Positions 16,202 through 24,170 of a stretch of DNA of 64,000 nt are shown one piece after another (the first letter of the stretch is position 1; every line of letters begins with the position of its first letter). The position numbers were made by a program, and so were the translations under genes. The DNA lies in contig NZ_JABGCH010000004.1 in assembly GCF_019799945.1 (NCBI RefSeq), positions 62,001 to 126,000 of the forward strand. Direction: 5' to 3'. The notes beneath the pieces were generated by a model that saw only the letters and a list, made by a program, of their open reading frames with translations, did no database searches and was not told where the DNA came from. Source of the DNA: Modestobacter marinus (GTDB lineage Bacteria; Actinomycetota; Actinomycetes; Mycobacteriales; Geodermatophilaceae).

Positions 16202-17626
16202 ATGGCCATCGCGACCATCAACCCGACCACCGGTGCGACGGTGAAGACCTACGAGCCGCTGTCCGACGAGGCGCTCGAGGAGAAGATCGCCCGGGCGGCC
16301 GCCGCCTTCGGCAGCTACCGGCTGACCTCGGCTGAGCAGCGGGCCGGGTGGCTCACCGCCGCGGCCGACGCGCTGGAGGCCGACGTCCACTCCGTCGCCG
16401 AGCTCATGACCACCGAGATGGGCAAGACGCTGGCGTCGGCCAAGGCGGAGGCCAGCAAGTGCGTCACGGCGCTGCGCTACTACGCCCAGCACGGGCCGGC
16501 GTTCCTCGAACCGGAGGAGAGGGACGCCGGCGCGGTGAAGGCGGAGCGGGCATACGTCACGCACCAGCCGCTCGGCGTCGTCCTGGCGATCATGCCGTGG
16601 AACTTCCCGCTCTGGCAGGCGATGCGCTTCGCCGCCCCCGCGCTGATGGCCGGCAACGTCGGCCTGCTCAAGCACGCCAGCAACGTGCCGCAGACCGCCC
16701 TCTACATGGAGGAGCTGTTCCGGAAGGCAGGCTTCCCCGAGGACGTGTTCCAGACCCTGCTCATCGGGTCGGGGACCGTCGAGCGGGTGCTGCGCGACGA
16801 CCGGGTGGTCGCCGCGACCCTCACCGGCAGCGCCCCGGCCGGGCAGTCGGTGGCCGCGGTCGCCGGGGACGCGCTCAAGCCGACCGTCCTGGAGCTCGGC
16901 GGCAGCGACCCGTTCATCGTCATGCCCTCGGCGCACCTGGAGCGCGCGGCCGACGTGGCGGTGACCGCGCGCTGCCAGAACAACGGGCAGAGCTGCATCG
17001 CCGCCAAGCGCTTCTTCGTGCACCGGGACGTCGCCGAGGAGTTCACCCGGCTGTTCGCCGAGAAGCTCGGAGCGCTGACCGTCGGCGACCCGATGGACCC
17101 CGACACCCAGGTCGGCCCGCTGGCCACCGAGTCCGGGCGGGACGACGTCGAGGACTACGTGCGCGACGCCGTCGACAAGGGCGCCACCGTGGTCGTCGGC
17201 GGCACGCGGCCCGACCGGCCGGGCTGGTTCTACGAGCCGACGCTGCTCACCGGGATCACCCCGGAGATGCGGGTGCACGGCGAGGAGGTGTTCGGGCCGG
17301 TCGCGGCGCTGTACACCGTCGACAGCCTGGACGAGGCCATCGAGATCGCGAACAGCCACCCGTACGGCCTGGGCTCGAACCTGTGGAGCGAGGACGAGGA
17401 GGAGCGGGCGCGGTTCGTCCGGGACATCCAGTCCGGGATGGCGTTCGTCAACGGGATGACCACCAGCTACCCGGAGCTGCCCTTCGGCGGGGTGAAGCAG
17501 AGCGGCTACGGCCGCGAGCTCACCGAGCTGGGCATGCGCGAGTTCATGAACGCCAAGACGGTGTGGATCGGCGGCCCGAGCAGCGAGCAGGCCGGGGGCT
17601 CGACGGCCGGGGCGGCGTCGGAGTGA
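16202..17626 (+). CDS. gabD: NAD(P)-dependent succinate-semialdehyde dehydrogenase
   Basis: 474 residues with a complete aldehyde dehydrogenase fold: MPWNFPLWQ near residue 135, the general base in VLELGGSDPF near 235 and the nucleophile in QNNGQSCIAAKRF near 268. The compact sequence and the PFGGVKQSGYGRE C-terminal motif fit the succinate-semialdehyde dehydrogenase branch. It oxidises succinate semialdehyde to succinate, the last step of GABA breakdown; no GABA transaminase is adjacent, so other short semialdehydes are possible. The ATG at 16202 is preceded by GGGAGA. A quinone oxidoreductase-like gene follows 37 bases later. Confidence 0.88.
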   Translation: MAIATINPTTGATVKTYEPLSDEALEEKIARAAAAFGSYRLTSAEQRAGWLTAAADALEADVHSVAELMTTEMGKTLASAKAEASKCVTALRYYAQHGPAFLEPEERDAGAVKAERAYVTHQPLGVVLAIMPWNFPLWQAMRFAAPALMAGNVGLLKHASNVPQTALYMEELFRKAGFPEDVFQTLLIGSGTVERVLRDDRVVAATLTGSAPAGQSVAAVAGDALKPTVLELGGSDPFIVMPSAHLERAADVAVTARCQNNGQSCIAAKRFFVHRDVAEEFTRLFAEKLGALTVGDPMDPDTQVGPLATESGRDDVEDYVRDAVDKGATVVVGGTRPDRPGWFYEPTLLTGITPEMRVHGEEVFGPVAALYTVDSLDEAIEIANSHPYGLGSNLWSEDEEERARFVRDIQSGMAFVNGMTTSYPELPFGGVKQSGYGRELTELGMREFMNAKTVWIGGPSSEQAGGSTAGAASE

Positions 17627-17663
17627 GCGGAAGGGGACGGCGGGTGCGCGGGTTGGTGCGGCC

Positions 17664-18611
17664 ATGAGCCGAGTCGTCGTCGCCACCGCGTTCGGTGGCC
17701 CCGAGGTGCTGTCCGTCATCGAGGAGCCCCCGGCCGACCCGGGGCCGGGGGAGGTGCTGCTCGAGGTCCGCGCGGCCGGGGTCAACCCGGCCGACTGGAA
17801 GACCTACGCCGGCGCGTACGGCACCGACCCGGCGAAGCTGCCGCTGCGGCTGGGCTTCGAGGCCGCCGGCGTGGTGGCCGCCGTGGGCGACGGCGCGGAG
17901 GGGCCGGCCGGACCGTTGTCGCTCGGCGACGAGGTGATCGGGTTCCGGCTGACTGGTGCGTACGCGTCGCACGTCGTCGCGCCGGCGGGCTCCCTCGTCC
18001 CCAAGCCGGCGGAGCTGAGCTGGGAGCAGGCCGGCGGGCTCATGCTCGCCGGGGCCACGGCGGTGCACGCGCTCACCGCCGCCGCGGTCGGCACCGGGGA
18101 CACCGTGCTGGTGCACGGTGCCGCCGGGGGCGTCGGCCTGATGCTGGTGCAGCTGGCCGGGGCCCGCGGCGCCCGGGTGATCGGCTCCGTCGGCGGGGAC
18201 GGCGCGGAGCTGGTCCGCCGGTTCGGCGGTGAGCCGGTGCGCTACGGCGACGGGCTCGCCGACCGGGTCCGGGAACTGGCCCCGGAGGGGGTCACCGCCG
18301 CCGTGGACACCGTGGGCACCGACGAGGCGCTGGACACCTCGCTGGAACTGGTCGCGGACCGGGCGCGGATCGCCACCATCGCGAACTTCGCCCGCGGGCC
18401 GCAGGCCGGGGTGAAGCTGCTGGGCAACGGGCCGGGCGCCGACCCCGGGACCGAGATCCGCGCGGCCGCCCGGCTGGAGCTGACCCGGCTGGCCGAGTCG
18501 GGGGAGCTGGAGGTGGTGGTCGCCGGCAGCTACCCGCTGGACGACGTCGCGGCTGCGCACCGGGCCGGCCAGGCCGGCCACACCCACGGGAAGCTGGTGC
18601 TCGTCCCCTGA
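17664..18611 (+). CDS. Medium-chain NADP-dependent oxidoreductase, quinone reductase-like
   Basis: 315 residues, zinc-free member of the medium-chain dehydrogenase family. The N-terminal GroES-like domain contains AAGVNPADWKTYAG, and the Rossmann domain has GAAGGVGLMLVQLAGA around residue 150. No catalytic or structural zinc cysteines are present, which places it with quinone oxidoreductase and enoyl reductase relatives that use NADPH. The substrate is unknown. The gene is on the same strand as gabD, 37 bases downstream, and ends just before a palindromic repeat shared with the convergent VOC gene. Confidence 0.87.
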   Translation: MSRVVVATAFGGPEVLSVIEEPPADPGPGEVLLEVRAAGVNPADWKTYAGAYGTDPAKLPLRLGFEAAGVVAAVGDGAEGPAGPLSLGDEVIGFRLTGAYASHVVAPAGSLVPKPAELSWEQAGGLMLAGATAVHALTAAAVGTGDTVLVHGAAGGVGLMLVQLAGARGARVIGSVGGDGAELVRRFGGEPVRYGDGLADRVRELAPEGVTAAVDTVGTDEALDTSLELVADRARIATIANFARGPQAGVKLLGNGPGADPGTEIRAAARLELTRLAESGELEVVVAGSYPLDDVAAAHRAGQAGHTHGKLVLVP

Positions 18612-18616
18612 CCCCG

Positions 18617-18644
18617 GGGGGCAGAAGTGGCCACTTCTGCCCCC
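18617..18644. repeat. Palindromic repeat, copy 1 (perfect 28 bp)
   Basis: GGGGGCAGAAGTGG followed directly by its reverse complement, with a further CCCC / GGGG and A/T match outside (18611-18649). It fills the gap between convergent genes (stops at 18611 and 18653) and could act as their terminator. Two more copies of the same core exist at 36768 and 48184. Confidence 0.9.
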
Positions 18645-18652
18645 GGGGTGAG

Positions 18653-19045
18653 TTAGAACCGGTCCCCGGTGCGCCAGGGCATCTCCTGCAGCGTCAGGCT
18701 GTTGCCGTCCGGATCGCTCAGTGCGGCGTACCTGACCCCGCCCCCGACGTCCTCCACCGGACCGACCGGGACGCCGCGGGCCATCAGCTCCGCGCGGGCC
18801 CGGTCGATGTCGGCGACCACCAGGTGCAGGGCCCTGATCGCGCCCGGCGTCCCCTCGTACGCCGCCAGTCCGGTGCCGATGCCGATGGAGCACGCCGAAC
18901 CCGGCGGGGTCAGCTGCACCACCCGGACACCCTCGGCCGGTCGGACGTCCACGTCCTCGACGAAACCGAGTTGCTCGGTGTAGAAGGCCTTGGCCCGGTC
19001 GACGTCGGTGACCGGGACCGGCACCAGCTCGAGCTTCATGTCCAT
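18653..19045 (-). CDS. VOC family (glyoxalase/bleomycin resistance-like) protein
   Basis: 130 residues, a single vicinal-oxygen-chelate domain made of two beta-alpha-beta-beta-beta modules: MDMKLELVPVPVTDVDRAKAFY opens the first and ALHLVVADIDRARAEL the second, ending in LSDPDGNSLTLQE with the usual late glutamate metal ligand. Possible roles are a lyase, dioxygenase or binding protein; the ligand set is incomplete in my reading, so no reaction is assigned. The start at 19045 has an AGGA box seven bases upstream. It lies downstream of an aldo-keto reductase on the same strand, 40 bases away. Confidence 0.85.
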   Translation of the reverse strand: MDMKLELVPVPVTDVDRAKAFYTEQLGFVEDVDVRPAEGVRVVQLTPPGSACSIGIGTGLAAYEGTPGAIRALHLVVADIDRARAELMARGVPVGPVEDVGGGVRYAALSDPDGNSLTLQEMPWRTGDRF

Positions 19046-19085
19046 CGGGTCGTCCTCTCTCGTTGGGCCGCGCGGCCGGGGGCGT

Positions 19086-20123
19086 TCAGAGCCGGCCCTC
19101 GCGGGCGCCGGCCCACAGGTCGATGCCGCTGTCGACGGCGTGCTCGTCGATCGCGGCCAGCTCGTCGGCGGTGAAGTCCAGCCGCTGCACCGCACCGACG
19201 TTCTGCTCCAGCTGCCGGACGCTGCTCGCCCCGATGAGCACCGAGGTGACCCGCTGGTCCCGCAGCGCCCAGGCCAGCGCCAGCTGGGCCAGGCTCTGCC
19301 CGCGGCTCTGGGCGATCTGGTTGAGCGCCCGGATGTGCCCGAGCGCCTCCTCGGAGAGCAGCTCGGTCGACAGCGACTTGTCCTGGGCGGCCCGCGAGCC
19401 CTCGGGGATGCCGTTCAGGTACTTGTCGGTGAGCATCCCCTGGGCCAGCGGCGAGAAGGCGATGCACCCGGCGCCGACGTCCTCCAGCGTGTCCAGCAGG
19501 CCGGTGCTCTCGATCCAGCGGTTGAGCATCGAGTACGAGGGCTGGTGGATCAGCAGCGGCGTGCCCAGGTCGGCGAGGATGCGCGCGGCCTCCGCCGTCA
19601 TCTCCGGGGAGTACGAGGAGATGCCCACGTACAGCGCCTTACCCGACTGCACCGCCGTGTGCAGCGCACCCATCGTCTCCTCGAGCGGAGTCGTCGGGTC
19701 CGGCCGGTGGCTGTAGAAGATGTCGACGTAGTCCAGGCCCAGTCGCTGCAGGGACTGGTCCAGGCTGGCGAGCACGTACTTGCGTCCGCCGCCGCCCTGG
19801 CCGTACGGGCCGGGCCACATGTCCCAGCCCGCCTTGGAGGAGATGACCAGCTCGTCCCGGTAGGGGCGGAAGTCCTCCGCGAGGTGCCGGCCGAAGTTGA
19901 TCTCCGCCGAGCCGTAGGGCGGGCCGTAGTTGTTGGCCAGGTCGAAGTGGGTCACGCCGAGGTCGAACGCCCGCCGCAGGACCTGCCGCTGCCGGTCGAA
20001 GGGCACGTCGTCCCCGAAGTTGTGCCACAGGCCGAGGCTGACCGCCGGCAGGTCCAGGCCGCTGGCGCCGGTCCGCCGGTAGGTCATCGAGTCGTAGCGG
20101 GTGCTGTCCGCGGGATACGCCAT
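19086..20123 (-). CDS. Aldo-keto reductase, L-glyceraldehyde 3-phosphate reductase-like
   Basis: 345 residues, a full AKR14/YghZ-type barrel. The catalytic tetrad is present: Asp and Tyr in FDLANNYGPPYGSAE, Lys in VISSKAGWDMWPG, and His in DIFYSHRPDP. YghZ relatives reduce L-glyceraldehyde 3-phosphate and methylglyoxal with NADPH and detoxify aldehydes. A hairpin that includes the ribosome binding site abuts the start codon. The VOC gene lies downstream on the same strand, and both could belong to aldehyde detoxification (inference). Confidence 0.9.
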   Translation of the reverse strand: MAYPADSTRYDSMTYRRTGASGLDLPAVSLGLWHNFGDDVPFDRQRQVLRRAFDLGVTHFDLANNYGPPYGSAEINFGRHLAEDFRPYRDELVISSKAGWDMWPGPYGQGGGGRKYVLASLDQSLQRLGLDYVDIFYSHRPDPTTPLEETMGALHTAVQSGKALYVGISSYSPEMTAEAARILADLGTPLLIHQPSYSMLNRWIESTGLLDTLEDVGAGCIAFSPLAQGMLTDKYLNGIPEGSRAAQDKSLSTELLSEEALGHIRALNQIAQSRGQSLAQLALAWALRDQRVTSVLIGASSVRQLEQNVGAVQRLDFTADELAAIDEHAVDSGIDLWAGAREGRL

Positions 20124-20142
20124 GACGGGATCTTCTCCCGTC
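20124..20142 (-). promoter_or_regulatory. Hairpin covering the ribosome binding site of the aldo-keto reductase
   Basis: On the minus strand GACGGGA-GAAGA-TCCCGTC directly precedes the ATG. The likely Shine-Dalgarno GGGAG is in the left arm and loop, so folding would hide it. Confidence 0.45.
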
Positions 20143-20263
20143 GCTCAGCTCGCCGCCCCGGCGGTCTCCGGCTGCCGCTGCCGACCCGGCCGGGAGTTCC
20201 GGGAGCCGTGGACGGCGTAGACCGTGGTTCGGAACAGCAACACCGGGTCGCGCTGACGCGAGA

Positions 20264-21163
20264 TCACCGGGGCTGCCGGTCGAGCGGGGACCGCCGGCGG
20301 CGACCGGGCGCACCGACCCAGTGCGCCGGGCGCCGCAGCCAGTCCGGGAGCCGGGTGGCCGCGTCGCCGCGGGCGGCCTCCAGTTGCGGCTGGGTCAGGA
20401 ACAGCGCCCCGCCGAGGTCGGCGCCGCGCAGGTCCGCGCCCCGCAGGTCGGCGCCGAGCAGGTCGGCCTGCCGGAGGTCGGCGTCCCGCAGGTCCGCCCC
20501 GATCAGGCAGGCGCCGCGCAGCCCCGCCCCCCGCAGCCGGGCACCGCGCAGCGCGGCCCCGACCAGGTCGGCGTTCCGGCGGTCCCGCGCGCGGCCGGGC
20601 ACGCCGGCCCGGACGGCCTCGCTGACCCGCCCGAGCAGGTCGCCGACGTCCCGGCGCAGGCCGGCGGTGTCCACCGCCGCGATTTCCGCGGGCGCGGCCC
20701 CGCCCAGCTGCCGGGCCCGGGCCTCGGCGGCGGCCACCTCGTCGCGCAGCGGGCCGGCGGGCAGCCGGGCCAGCGCCTCGGCCAGGTGCCAGCGCAGCTC
20801 ACCCACCTGCCGCAGCACCGGGAACAGCGTCGCGGTGGCCGGGTCCGCGCGGGGGTCGTGGCCGGCGAGGGTGACCTGGGTCAGCTGCTGGCCGGCGCCG
20901 AAGCAGTCGAAGACGACGCAACCCGGGAACCCGCGGCCGCGCAGGTCGTCGTGGATGCCGCACCGGGCGTCGGCCCGAAGGTGGCGGCACGGCGTCCCGG
21001 CCGGCTTGTCGACGGCGAAGTCCGCCGAGGCGACGAACCCGGGGACCACGCAGCACAGCCCCACGCAGCGGCTGCAGTCCGCGGTGAGCTCCCGGCGGGC
21101 CGCGGCGAGACCCGCCGTCGCACGATCGGGCACGGGGACAGGGTAGGCGCCGGGGCCGGACAC
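20264..21163 (-). CDS. Cys-rich N-terminal domain fused to pentapeptide repeats
   Basis: 299 residues. The first third holds a cysteine cluster, CSRCVGLCC, followed by single cysteines in TPCRH, ARCGI, PGCVVFDC: at least eight cysteines in about 70 residues, suggesting a zinc or iron-sulfur site. The middle is helical. From about residue 195 to 255 there are A(D/N)LxxA pentapeptides (GADLRDADLRQADLLGADL), which fold as a right-handed quadrilateral helix. The domain pairing recurs in actinobacterial pentapeptide proteins of unknown function. The start used is a GTG; a GTG about nine codons later is also possible. The gene is flanked by noncoding gaps and has no operon partner. Confidence 0.8.
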   Translation of the reverse strand: MSGPGAYPVPVPDRATAGLAAARRELTADCSRCVGLCCVVPGFVASADFAVDKPAGTPCRHLRADARCGIHDDLRGRGFPGCVVFDCFGAGQQLTQVTLAGHDPRADPATATLFPVLRQVGELRWHLAEALARLPAGPLRDEVAAAEARARQLGGAAPAEIAAVDTAGLRRDVGDLLGRVSEAVRAGVPGRARDRRNADLVGAALRGARLRGAGLRGACLIGADLRDADLRQADLLGADLRGADLRGADLGGALFLTQPQLEAARGDAATRLPDWLRRPAHWVGAPGRRRRSPLDRQPR

Positions 21164-21334
21164 GAGCGGTGACGATCATGGTCACGGCTGCCAAGGCTCG
21201 CGCACCGGCCGGCTCCGGGAAGGTCGTGCACATCGGTGAGAACACCTTCGTGGCCGCGGCCGGTTGAGCGGGTCGCCCGACGGCGTAGCGTCGGCCACCT
21301 GGGGCCCCTCGGTCCCGGACGAGGGAGAGCCGTC

Positions 21335-21469
21335 ATGGTCGACAAGTCGCCACGCGCACACCAGTCCAAGAAGTCCGGCATGACGATCAAGCAGAAGCGG
21401 GCGGTCAAGAAGGCGGCCACCGACACCTCGTCGGGCATGCAGAAGCTGACCCACCCGACCAAGTCCTGA
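21335..21469 (+). CDS. Small basic protein of unknown function
   Basis: 44 residues from an ATG with GGGAGAG six bases upstream. It is lysine and serine/threonine rich (KSGMTIKQKRAVKK) with no cysteine or hydrophobic segment. It could bind nucleic acid or ribosomes, but no family is recognised. Evidence that it is real: a good ribosome binding site, a plausible start and stop within a larger gap, and a strong terminator just downstream. Confidence 0.6.
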   Translation: MVDKSPRAHQSKKSGMTIKQKRAVKKAATDTSSGMQKLTHPTKS

Positions 21470-21476
21470 CCCCCTT

Positions 21477-21500
21477 CCCCGGAGCCCACCGGCTCCGGGG
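21477..21500. terminator. Bidirectional terminator hairpin
   Basis: A perfect 10-bp stem (CCCCGGAGCC / GGCTCCGGGG) with a CACC loop lies between the small basic protein gene and the convergent UPF0303 gene. Confidence 0.8.
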
Positions 21501-21502
21501 AG

Positions 21503-21976
21503 TCAGGGTCGGCGCAGGTGTTCCCGCAGGACGGCGACGACCAGCCGGTGGTCCTCGACCTGCGGCAGGCCGGAGACCACCACGACCCCGACCGGGCCGA
21601 CGTCGCGCACCAGCACCGGGAAGGCGCCACCGTGGGCGGCGTACCGCTCCGGGTCGAGCCCGAACTCGGCCTCGAACGTGGTGCCGGCCTCCCGGGAGCG
21701 CTGGCCGACGTAGAGCGAGCTGTGCCCGAACCGGTCCACGACCGCGGCCTTGCGGCGGATCCACGAGTCGTTGTCCGCCGACGTGCCCGGCAGCGCGGCG
21801 TGGAAGAGCTGCTGGCCGTTGCGCGAGACGTCGACGGCCACCGGCAGCTGCTGCTCGCGGGCCCGCGCCACCAGCGCCGTCCCCAGGTCCCAGGCGTCGT
21901 CGTTGGTGAAGCGGCTGAACTGGAGCTCCTCCTCGTGGCCGGCGAGCTCGGCGAGGGAGGGGAAGGTGCCGGACAC
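21503..21976 (-). CDS. UPF0303 / heme-degrading domain (HbpS-like) family protein
   Basis: 157 residues from the GTG at 21976, the usual length of the family. Recognisable stretches are the N-terminal LQFSRFTNDDAWDLG, VAVDVSRNGQQLFHAALPGT, and SSLYVGQRSREAGTTFEAEFG, which match UPF0303 proteins with the GlcG/HbpS-like fold. Members are described as heme-interacting or of unknown role, so biochemical function is not asserted. The gene starts 2 bases after the pyridoxal kinase stop, so the two are almost certainly one transcript, an uncommon pairing whose meaning is unclear. Confidence 0.8.
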   Translation of the reverse strand: MSGTFPSLAELAGHEEELQFSRFTNDDAWDLGTALVARAREQQLPVAVDVSRNGQQLFHAALPGTSADNDSWIRRKAAVVDRFGHSSLYVGQRSREAGTTFEAEFGLDPERYAAHGGAFPVLVRDVGPVGVVVVSGLPQVEDHRLVVAVLREHLRRP

Positions 21977-21978
21977 GC

Positions 21979-22830
21979 TCAGACCTCGCTGACGTCGAAG
22001 GTGCGGGTGGGGGAGACGTACTCCTCCTGGGCCTGGACCAGCAGGATCTCCCGGGACCCGGCGTCCTCCGTGCGCTGGAGCAGGCCGAAGACCGAGGCCG
22101 CGGCCCGCCCGAGGGCCTCGCCGGCCGAGCGGGTGTCGAGCCAGTGCGCCAGGAACAGCGCCGCGATCGCGTCGCCCGCGCCGTTCACCGACAGCCCCAG
22201 CCGCGGGGTGCGGACCCGGAAGTGCCGGCCACCCTCCGAGGCGAGCAGGTCGACGCAGTCCTCGGGGGTGTCGTCGGCGACCAGCGAGGTGGTCAGCACG
22301 ACCCGCGGGCCGAGCCCCTGGACGACGGCCACCGCGTCCTTCACCGACGCCAGCGACGTCGTCCGGTGCCCGGAGAGGTAGTCCAGCTCGAAGTGGTTGG
22401 GGGTGACCACGTCGGCCACCGGGACGGCGACGTCGCGGAACAGCTCGGGGATCCCGGGCCGGACGAAGACCCCGCGCCCCACGTCGCCGATGACCGGGTC
22501 GCAGCAGTAGACGGCGTCCGGGTTGGCCGCGCGCACCCGGGCGACCGACCCGACGACGGCGTGCCCGATGTCCGCCGACCCCATGTAGCCGGAGAGGACC
22601 GCGTCGCAGCTGCCCAGCACGCCGCGCTCCTCGATGCCCTGCACGACCTCCTCGACGGCCGGACCGTCGAACACGCGGCCCTGCCAGGCGCCGTAGCCGG
22701 TGTGGTTGGAGAACTGCACGGTGTGCACCGGCCACACCTCGATGCCCAGCCGCTGCAGCGGGAAGACCGCGGAGGCGTTGCCGGCATGCCCGTAGGCCAC
22801 ATGGGACTGGATGGACAGGACGTTGACCAT
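21979..22830 (-). CDS. pdxY: Pyridoxal kinase
   Basis: 283 residues from the ATG at 22830, which begins [25 protein letters not shown], the hallmark N-terminus shown here by its [10 protein letters not shown] core. The ribokinase-type [11 protein letters not shown] motif with the catalytic aspartate lies near residue 225, and [10 protein letters not shown] near 115 contacts the substrate. It phosphorylates pyridoxal to pyridoxal 5'-phosphate in the B6 salvage pathway. A slightly longer frame exists but adds residues not seen in the family. It is followed directly by the UPF0303 gene. Confidence 0.93.
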   Translation of the reverse strand: MVNVLSIQSHVAYGHAGNASAVFPLQRLGIEVWPVHTVQFSNHTGYGAWQGRVFDGPAVEEVVQGIEERGVLGSCDAVLSGYMGSADIGHAVVGSVARVRAANPDAVYCCDPVIGDVGRGVFVRPGIPELFRDVAVPVADVVTPNHFELDYLSGHRTTSLASVKDAVAVVQGLGPRVVLTTSLVADDTPEDCVDLLASEGGRHFRVRTPRLGLSVNGAGDAIAALFLAHWLDTRSAGEALGRAAASVFGLLQRTEDAGSREILLVQAQEEYVSPTRTFDVSEV

Positions 22831-22963
22831 GCCGGAACGTTCGCACACCGCGGTTCACCCGCGAGAGGGGATCCGCCGCGCCCGCGTTCGCCCGGCTGCC
22901 GCCGACCGGTGCCGGCCGTCATGATCTTCGGGCCGGGGGTCGGGTGCGAGTCGGGGAGGACGC

Positions 22964-23362
22964 GTGGCGCGGATGCGGGTGGGCCCGGTCTTGGTGACCG
23001 GCCTGGTGGTGGCCCTGCTCGGTGCGGGCTGTGCCAGCAGTGAGCTGCCGGGCGTCGAGCGGGTGGCCACCCTGTTCGCCGATCCGGACGGCGACCCCGC
23101 CGAGCGCTGCGACCTGCTGGCGCCCGCCACCGAGGCGGCGCTGACGACGGACGAGGGTGTGCCCTGCCCCGAGGCCCTGCCGGGGCTGCCGATCGGTGCG
23201 GGCGCGGTGCGCTCGGTCGCGGTGTGGGACCGGGAGGCGCAGGTGCAGCTGACCGACGACACGCTCTTCCTCACCCGCACCGACCGGGGGTGGCGGGTCA
23301 CCGCCGCGGCCTGCACGGCGCGGCCCGACCGGCCCTACGTCTGCGCACTGGAGGGGTCGTGA
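22964..23362 (+). CDS. Small lipoprotein of unknown function
   Basis: 132 residues beginning at a GTG with GGGGAGGA just upstream (an ATG three codons later is an alternative). A hydrophobic signal ends in the lipobox LLGAGC, so the product should be lipid-anchored outside. The mature part has four further cysteines (ERCDLL, VPCPE, AACTA, YVCAL), enough for two disulfides, and a short NTF2/SCP-like appearance that I cannot assign. It is the first gene of a compact plus-strand module with a tiny membrane ORF and a DUF6766 protein. Confidence 0.75.
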   Translation: MARMRVGPVLVTGLVVALLGAGCASSELPGVERVATLFADPDGDPAERCDLLAPATEAALTTDEGVPCPEALPGLPIGAGAVRSVAVWDREAQVQLTDDTLFLTRTDRGWRVTAAACTARPDRPYVCALEGS

Positions 23363-23375
23363 AGGCGTCCGCTGG

Positions 23376-23450
23376 GTGTTCCTGGGGTACCTGTCGGTCA
23401 TCCTGCTCGGGGTCGCGTACGTCGTCGTCCTCGCGGCCCTGGGGCGGTGA
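23376..23450 (+). CDS. Possible 24-residue single-pass membrane microprotein
   Basis: A GTG-initiated frame encodes MFLGYLSVILLGVAYVVVLA followed by ALGR, one clean membrane helix with a positive end. Its TGA overlaps the GTG of the DUF6766 gene (GTGA at 23447-23450), the same coupling seen at real gene junctions in this window, and AAGG lies 10 bases before its start. It begins 13 bases after the lipoprotein stop. Short length is the main caution. It might instead be a leader peptide whose translation opens the downstream start. Confidence 0.45.
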   Translation: MFLGYLSVILLGVAYVVVLAALGR

Positions 23451-24127
23451 CCGTGCGCCGGTTCCTGCGCGAGAACGGCCTGAGCCTGACCTTCGGCGCG
23501 CTCTTCCTGCTCACCCTGGCCGGGCAGGCGTTCGCCGGCCGGGCCCAGGTCAACGACGAGCGGCTGGCCGACGGGCTGGAGCCGGTGTCCCTGCTCGCCT
23601 TCGTGACCTCCTCGACGTTCGGGGTCGACGTGATGGAGAACTGGCAGTCGGAGTACCTGCAGTTCTTCCTCTACGTGTTCGCCACCGTCTGGCTCGTGCA
23701 GCGCGGGTCGGCGGAGTCGAAGGAGCTGCACCAGGTCGGGACGGAGTCCGACGAGGAGCAGCGGGTGGGGGAGCACGCGCGGCCCGACTCCCCGGCCTGG
23801 GCGCGGGCCGGCGGCTGGCGGACCACGGTGTTCTCCCGGTCGCTCGGCCTGGTCATGGGCACGCTGTTCCTGCTGACCTGGGCTGCGTCGTCGGTGGCCG
23901 GCTGGGCGGCGTTCAACGCCGGGCAGCTGCGCGACCACGAGGACCCGGTGAGCTGGGCCGACTACCTGGGCGAGGCGGACTTCTGGAACCGGACGCTGCA
24001 GAACTGGCAGTCGGAGATGCTCGCGGTCGGCTCGATGGCGATCTTCGCGGTCTACCTGCGCCAGCGGGGGTCGCCGGAGAGCAAGCCGGTGGGCGCGGCC
24101 CACGACGACACCGGCGAGACGGGCTGA
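23447..24127 (+). CDS. DUF6766 family membrane protein with internal duplication
   Basis: 226 residues with four membrane helices. The two halves are copies of each other: each has a LFLLT helix, then a NWQSE motif (ENWQSEYLQFF and QNWQSEMLAVG), then a helix ending in QRGSxESK (VQRGSAESK and RQRGSPESK). The linker between halves is acidic and cytoplasmic. The pattern places it in the DUF6766 family, of unknown function. The start overlaps the stop of a possible membrane microprotein. The duplication suggests a pseudo-symmetric channel or scaffold, which is inference only. Confidence 0.85.
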   Translation: MTVRRFLRENGLSLTFGALFLLTLAGQAFAGRAQVNDERLADGLEPVSLLAFVTSSTFGVDVMENWQSEYLQFFLYVFATVWLVQRGSAESKELHQVGTESDEEQRVGEHARPDSPAWARAGGWRTTVFSRSLGLVMGTLFLLTWAASSVAGWAAFNAGQLRDHEDPVSWADYLGEADFWNRTLQNWQSEMLAVGSMAIFAVYLRQRGSPESKPVGAAHDDTGETG

Positions 24128-24170
24128 GCCCGTCCCGCCGGTGCCGAGCCGCGCGGCCGCGTCGGACGCG

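Noticed and set aside
14411-17785. A 1124-codon minus-strand open frame
   Set aside because: It is a shadow of the CoA-transferase and succinate-semialdehyde dehydrogenase genes, rich in Arg, Pro and Gly, and has no family motif of its own.
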